Below are positions 59,175 through 64,000 of a DNA stretch of 64,000 nt, one piece after another. The notes under the pieces were generated by a model that saw nothing but the letters and a program-made list of their open reading frames with translations, was not told where the DNA came from and made no database searches. The first letter of the stretch is position 1; every line of letters begins with the position of its first letter. Source of the stretch: Ptychodera flava (taxonomy: Eukaryota; Hemichordata; Enteropneusta; Ptychoderidae). The position numbers were made by a program, and so were the translations under genes. Where the stretch lies: contig NC_091942.1 in assembly GCF_041260155.1 (NCBI RefSeq), positions 16,859,501 through 16,923,500 on the forward strand, given 5' to 3'.

Positions 59175-59621
59175 CCCTCGAGCATAACACTTTTTAAAAA
59201 TGTTATTTTATTTTGTCCACATGAACACAGTCACTCCATCAGCGACTGTGACATAAATATACCGGTTTACGTTAACCACTCGTTCCATATTTAGATATCA
59301 ACTACTGTGTATAGTAATTCTTATCGTAATCCCTCCCTTCTGTATATCCGACACTCAAAACTTGAGTTGCTAAACGTCTGTGAACTTATAATAGACTTGG
59401 ATTGAAGAAATAAACGTTAATATCTGTGTGTGAAATGAACGTGAAGTTGAAGCAATGTACTTTGACAATCTGTCGGGTAGATATTTGGGGTGAACGCGCA
59501 AAATCCACGTTGGAAAACAAGCCAGCAACAACCTCGTACACACAAAAGTATTCTGTAGTGACTATATAGTTGGCTATTCGAACTCAAAATGGCGACAATC
59601 GTGGTGATATAATTGCGGCTC
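58879..59621. other. Intergenic; (CT)n microsatellite
   Basis: Holds a (TC)n tract at 59137-59172. No gene recognised. Confidence 0.5.
59137..59172. repeat. (TC)18 microsatellite
   Basis: Uninterrupted TC dinucleotides followed by a short C run. Confidence 0.95.
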
Positions 59622-60274
59622 AAGGTTCTAAGACAAGAAATTGGCCTTTTTAATCTAACGATTTTTCTTGTGGTTAATAGGCACAGAACCCCTCTAAATT
59701 GTACATTTTCTGAAAGCCTAGATATAGGGGAACATTTTTGTAACAAGAGTGTCACCATTGTTTACAAAACTATCATGTGACAGGTAATTTGCATAACCTT
59801 TCAAAAATCGGTTTTCTCTATATTTTGTCTCAATTCTTCAAAATGCAAGCTGTCACAACGCTCTTCCAAAAAATGTCTAAGATTTTTTATATGTTGCTTA
59901 GTTTTTTTGAGCACAATTTGAAAGAAATAAACTAAGATTAAATTCACCGCTCTGGAAGTTTTTCTGGCATAAGAATTATTTAAGAAGGTTTTAAAAATTG
60001 TGAGACACACTTAGAACATTCTTAGGACAGCTTGCACTCACACAAATTTCAGCCTTATATCTCAAAGCTTTGAAACATAGGGAAAACCGATTTTTGAGAG
60101 GTTATGCAAGTTAGCTGTCAAGTTATAGTTATGTAACAATGGTGGCACTATGGTAACCAAAATGTTTCCCTATATCTAGGCTTTCCGAAAATACATAATC
60201 TACAGGGGTTCTTAGCTTATGAATCACTAGAGAATTGTTTCCTTAAAAAGGTCAATTTCTTGTCTTAGCACCTT
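59622..60274. mobile_element. Foldback element, 653 bp with ~200 bp diverged inverted arms
   Basis: Arms 59622-59822 and 60077-60274. Both start AAGGTGCTAAGACAAGAAAT-like from the outside, share GAAAGCCTAGATATAGGG and GCATAACC, and end at AAAAATCGGTTTTC. Arm divergence (about one base in five to six by eye) suggests an old insertion. The ~255 bp core has no coding capacity. Confidence 0.85.
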
Positions 60275-61300
60275 AATTCACCAAGCATCAAAATCATCGT
60301 TACTATGCAAAAGATAATGTTCTGGGTCACTGTCAGAAAGTATCATTATCAAAGATGACAACTGAGGTATTATTTCGACAATAATTAATACGCAACAGCC
60401 CGATTAGATAGTACTTCCGGCAGAGTGTTGACCCCTAAAACAATCTGAAAGTATCTATAAGGTATCTAGCTACATTAAAACAACTCTGTTACCAAAAATT
60501 AACAATAGTCCCGATCGACGGTGATATCTCATGATGAAACATCAGCTCTCATCCACCGAATCACTTTCTATGAGAAACGATACATAGAATGTAAGAAATT
60601 CAGTTTGTGATGGAATTAGGCTACTCTTTTGTTGTTGTCTTCAATTCTGTTTTAACTTTACCGTTATGTTGTCTTCAAGATTGAATACTTTTTTCTTTGT
60701 TAATAAGATAAATCTGTGGGTAAACAATCCCATTGAGACTAAACGGTAAAGGCGGCACCTTCATCCAATTCCTGTGCACATGGTTCAATTACTTTTACTT
60801 ACACTCCCAGTCGTCAAACCGCCCGTGAATGTCTTACATTTTCTTATGCTTTACGTTGTTTATCTGAAGTTATGTAGACATGACGCCCCATGCTGATGGT
60901 GACCATAAACTATCAATGTTTCAAAGTTGACGTACAAATGTAAAATGTTATACTAAACCACCAAATCACCACATCAAAGCTGTGAACGTGAAGGGAAGGA
61001 CTAAAACAAGTTTACCGAGAATTTGAAATAATATCAAATCTACTTGAATCAAATTACATAGTCTCCATGCAAATTCGAATTTGTACAAATTTCACGTTCC
61101 GTATTGAATTTACCGCACTTAAAGGGTTTAAAATTAGCACACCCACCCTCTGATACTCAATCATTAAAGTCATAATCCATGTTGTAAATATCGAGATCGT
61201 TTATAAAAAAGTGCTTTACATTGTAATAATTTGGACTACTCCTACGACCTGCGCAGATACACATCTAAATAATGAACCCGAGTATGGCGTGGTCAACTTT
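60275..61300. other. Intergenic, no gene recognised
   Basis: AT-rich sequence downstream of the sulfotransferase-like gene. It would include that gene's 3' UTR near 61.2-61.3 kb. Confidence 0.4.
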
Positions 61301-61312
61301 TGATATCAAATT

Positions 61313-62028
61313 TTATTGCGTGGATCTCAAGTCGTAGAGATACTCATAATAAGGTTGGGAATCTTGAATGGCCAGTTGGACATAGGTTGGATACAGCGAG
61401 ATATCTTCTACCCTCGAAGAGCTTTGTGATTCAGGATTTCTTGCGAAGCCAGCGCTACTGCCAACTGTGCCATACCAGACATCGTCCCAACTCCATTCCT
61501 CGGGACGGCCAGGCTTCCAGTGAAGCATACTTTCTTTGTACTCAATTCCAACGAAATCACAGAACTTCTTCATGGTGGTTGCCGGGTCACGAAGCAGATC
61601 GTCATCGGCGTCGATAACCATTGGTGTTTGACCTTTGACATCCCTGATGTAAAGGTACAACTCTAGCATTTCACGGTACCCGGTCTCGGACAGTATGATT
61701 TCAGACAGTCCATCCGCGTTTAGTTTTGACCAACTTCTATATTGAGAGGTTATACTCTTGATTGGGTTACGTATTAGGAATGAATGGCGGTATCCACCAG
61801 GAACATAATTCATTTTCCCCGTCGCAACAATATAAATGGCCATTTCCTTGGCAAAGATACCTCCATACCCGGGAAAAGTATCCTCAAGTGTGCTCTTCAC
61901 CTCACTAAACCTGAGCCCTGGCAAAGGATCTTTGGTATGGCAATGTACCCCGTGGCGTAGGCAGCCGGCCCGATCATCGCCCAATATAGCCGCGTCAGTA
62001 AACATTTCATGAATCACTTTGACGCCCT
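61313..62028 (-). CDS. Sulfotransferase-like protein (P-loop, PAPS-dependent type), terminal exon
   Basis: Minus-strand exon from an acceptor at 62029-62030 (CTCTAG) to a TAA at 61315-61313, encoding about 238 residues. It opens GVKVIHEMFTDAAIL, matching the segment that follows the P-loop exon in this family (usually HEPF/YEPY). RHSFLIRNPIKSITSQYRSW fits the 3'-phosphate PAPS-binding segment (Arg...Ser spacing), and DADDDLLRDPATTMKKFCDF plus HWKPG are the family's C-terminal hallmarks. The intron is phase 1. The exon with the PAPS-binding P-loop (5'-PSB) is not visible in the remaining 2 kb and probably lies beyond the window. Function: transfer of sulfate from PAPS, or a related small-molecule role; substrate unknown. 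The protein is close in type to the invertebrate proteins named branched-chain aminotransferase-like or sulfotransferase family. Confidence 0.82.
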
Positions 62029-62059
62029 CTAGAGTCCGTATTGATCGATAAGCTTAGAA

Positions 62060-62553
62060 CAGGTGCAGCCAACGAACAATGCACTTTTAAAAAGGTCCTT
62101 ATTATGATAAGATATATTGTGCATGACAAGTAATGTGAACTGACTAATTTTAAGTCAAGAGGGTAATTAATTAGCTGTTCATAATTTGCCCTCCCACAGA
62201 ATTTTTTTCGACTTACCCTCCCGAACTCAAACTTCATTTTTATCCACTCCCCACTTATTTTTGCCGGTTTCCCCTCCCCACTGTGAATTTTTGATGCTCC
62301 CCTGCCCTGTGGCGAAAAAAAAAACTTGCCGATTTCCCCTGCCCTTGAAACAATTCCCCTGAAAAAGTTTTTCGCCAAGCCCTGTCCCCAGGACAATCAA
62401 CCGATATCCGCCCTGCCCTACAAAAAAACTGAAATTTGCTCCCCTGCCACCTAAAAACATGTCCCCTGCCCGAGCAAAATTAAAATTTCCCCTGCCCTCA
62501 AAAATTGCTCCTGGAATAGCTTTTTCGATGAATAGCTCCGTTGGCTGCACCTG
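62060..62553. mobile_element. MITE with degenerate CCCTGCC repeats, 31 bp upstream of the sulfotransferase exon
   Basis: The 15 bp terminal inverted repeat is CAGGTGCAGCCAACG. Identical TTAGAA flanks lie at 62054-62059 and 62554-62559. The interior from about 62190 to 62520 is a degenerate tandem array of ~40-60 bp units containing TCCCCTGCCC followed by an A/T run. There is no coding capacity. It lies in the sulfotransferase intron (minus gene), ending 31 bp before the acceptor. Confidence 0.85.
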
Positions 62554-62978
62554 TTAGAACGCATTTGAACAAGATCTTAATGTACTCCACAAACAGGCCC
62601 TGGTAATCTTCTCTTCGGAAGGATTCATTTGACAATCTGATTTCAAAGAAAAAAGTCATTAAAAGTCTATTATTCATTATCTATACATGTTTTATCTTAC
62701 CCAACCATGAGAGGGGTGTGGTCAAAGTGTCAAAAGTTCTGCGCAGGAAGCATTATACTCCCACCTGCTTTTGAATAAATTCCAGCATTCCCATGAAAAT
62801 CGACAGGCAAAAGCATGCATATTAATAACGCTAAATCTGAAAAAATTGCAATATTGAAATTGTGGTTCCCAAAGTATTCGAATGTCGCCATTTTTAGTAC
62901 CCTTCCCCAAGATCTAATTGTCTGTCCCTGAATGGGATGAAGTATCATTTGTTGAATAAGTGCGAGATGGAGATTAAT

Positions 62979-63089
62979 AGAATCTCACACCCCCCAGGAC
63001 CTGGGATCAGATTTCTCACACGAGTTGGGGATATTTTGTCTCACACTCGCCTGCGGCTCTGATCCCAGGTCCTTGGTGTGTGAGATTCT
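62979..63089. repeat. Palindrome, 31 bp arms
   Basis: Arms 62979-63010 and 63059-63089 pair (AGAATCTCACAC...CCTGGGATCAG). Related GTGTGGGATCGA / TCGATCCCGCAC pairs occur at 63300-63375, suggesting a second member nearby. Confidence 0.85.
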
Positions 63090-63109
63090 TTTTCTCACAT
63101 GACCACAAA

Positions 63110-63534
63110 ATGCGTTAAATTCACATTGGACACTTACAACATTATCTAAAATAGTGACAACTCTGTCGTCTGCCACTGTACTCTGACCTGCTTACTTTGT
63201 AGTTTCGGTCCGTGTGCTACTCGTCATGCCATTGGATAACATTTTGCGCGTGGAACGAAACAGACTGTTTATCATCCAATCAGAGCTCGTGTAATATTAA
63301 CTGCAGAGTGTGGGACGATTTCTGAGAGTGTGGGATCGATTTTTCCCACACCGTCGATCCCGCACTCCCAGTGGCTAGGAATGTGAGATACGATCGTCTG
63401 ACAACAAATCGTTCATGATGTAGGAAGTTAACGACTTACGATTCAGTATGTCATGCCAGAAAAGTTTATTGTAGATGCCAGTAGATGGCAGATGAAATGT
63501 CGAGTCGACTAATGCTTTCTTGTTGTGGTTGTGG

Positions 63535-63571
<37 letters not shown>

Positions 63572-64000
63572 CTACTATACTTCATAGGTTAGGATTACAG
63601 ACATGAAAAGTTATTCAGTAGAGCGCACGCGTTGTGCAGATATCAGTTATTCATTAGGAAGTAAAATGATCAAGTAGTTAGTGATCGATATTATTTTTTC
63701 AATTAACTAATCACATAAACTGCTAGTCCGCCTCTACTGTGCTAATTTAATTCGCAGAGGTCAAAACCTAACTCTCTGAATAGAAACCACCGATAGATTG
63801 CGAGTGGAATGATGGAGATTGCCTCAACGGTGAAATAATCGCGCCAAATATATGAATTCACGATATTTGGCCCCGGTTTGGTTAAACCAACATGTTGATG
63901 ATGGCCATAGGTGCAACTGTCCGAAATCTACCACTCCATCGAGGGGTTCGTATTATCGAGGTGAACACACTTGGTACTCCATGGCACATTTGCATGCCCC
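63110..64000. other. Intergenic or intronic, no gene recognised; (GTT)n microsatellite
   Basis: Contains a (GTT)n tract at about 63522-63569 and the second GTGTGGGATCGA palindrome. This may be intron of the sulfotransferase-like gene, but no upstream exon was found. Confidence 0.4.

Overview
The window looks like AT-rich nuclear DNA from a marine invertebrate animal, most plausibly a non-vertebrate deuterostome (hemichordate, echinoderm or cephalochordate). That placement is an inference from short exons with GT-AG introns, single-copy metazoan genes, and a crowd of LINEs, TIR elements, foldback elements and satellites. There are no operons, tRNA or rRNA genes, or CRISPR arrays. Host coding sequence is sparse, roughly 3 kb of exon in 64 kb.

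Host genes, left to right. (1) 648-3296, minus: 5' part of a secreted trefoil-domain protein, four exons whose phases all agree. (2) 6503-10396, minus: complete three-exon PHF5A gene (SF3b subunit of the U2 snRNP), 110 aa. (3) 18368-29998, minus: a second tandem PHF5A copy with the same exon structure, but with a zinc-ligand Cys changed to Asp and a GC instead of GT donor at intron 1. (4) 46835-47386, plus: orphan two-TM protein. (5) 55753-58631, minus: decayed multi-exon gene combining Mutator-like transposase end pieces with a DnaQ/DEDDh exonuclease. (6) 61313-62028, minus: last exon of a PAPS sulfotransferase-like protein.

The first half is organised by one segmental duplication: about 3.76-10.5 kb (6.7 kb) against about 11.2-30.1 kb (18.9 kb). 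The second copy has been inflated by insertions, several of which can be defined because the first copy holds the empty site: a TTA-flanked Harbinger-like element with another nested in it (11.4-16.0 kb), a TA-flanked element (17.1-18.0 kb), a TTAA-flanked MITE (18.96 kb), a short TTAA-flanked repeat (19.97 kb), a hAT transposon with a decayed transposase (21.5-24.6 kb) and a pogo/Tigger-like element (24.95-26.67 kb).

The second half is a retroelement and satellite region. A 5'-truncated and a near full-length copy of one Tx1/L1-like LINE lie head to tail, each set in an (ACT)n microsatellite (33.7-40.8 kb). Next comes a minus-strand CR1-like LINE with remains of an SGNH-esterase ORF1, split by a 1.63 kb TIR element (41.0-46.3 kb). 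A second TTA-flanked element (49.2-50.4 kb) abuts an array of about 17 units of ~206 bp (50.5-54.1 kb). Further palindromes and foldback elements lie at 16.6, 31.2, 59.6 and 63.0 kb. I saw no retrovirus-like, Polinton-like or toxin-gene remains.
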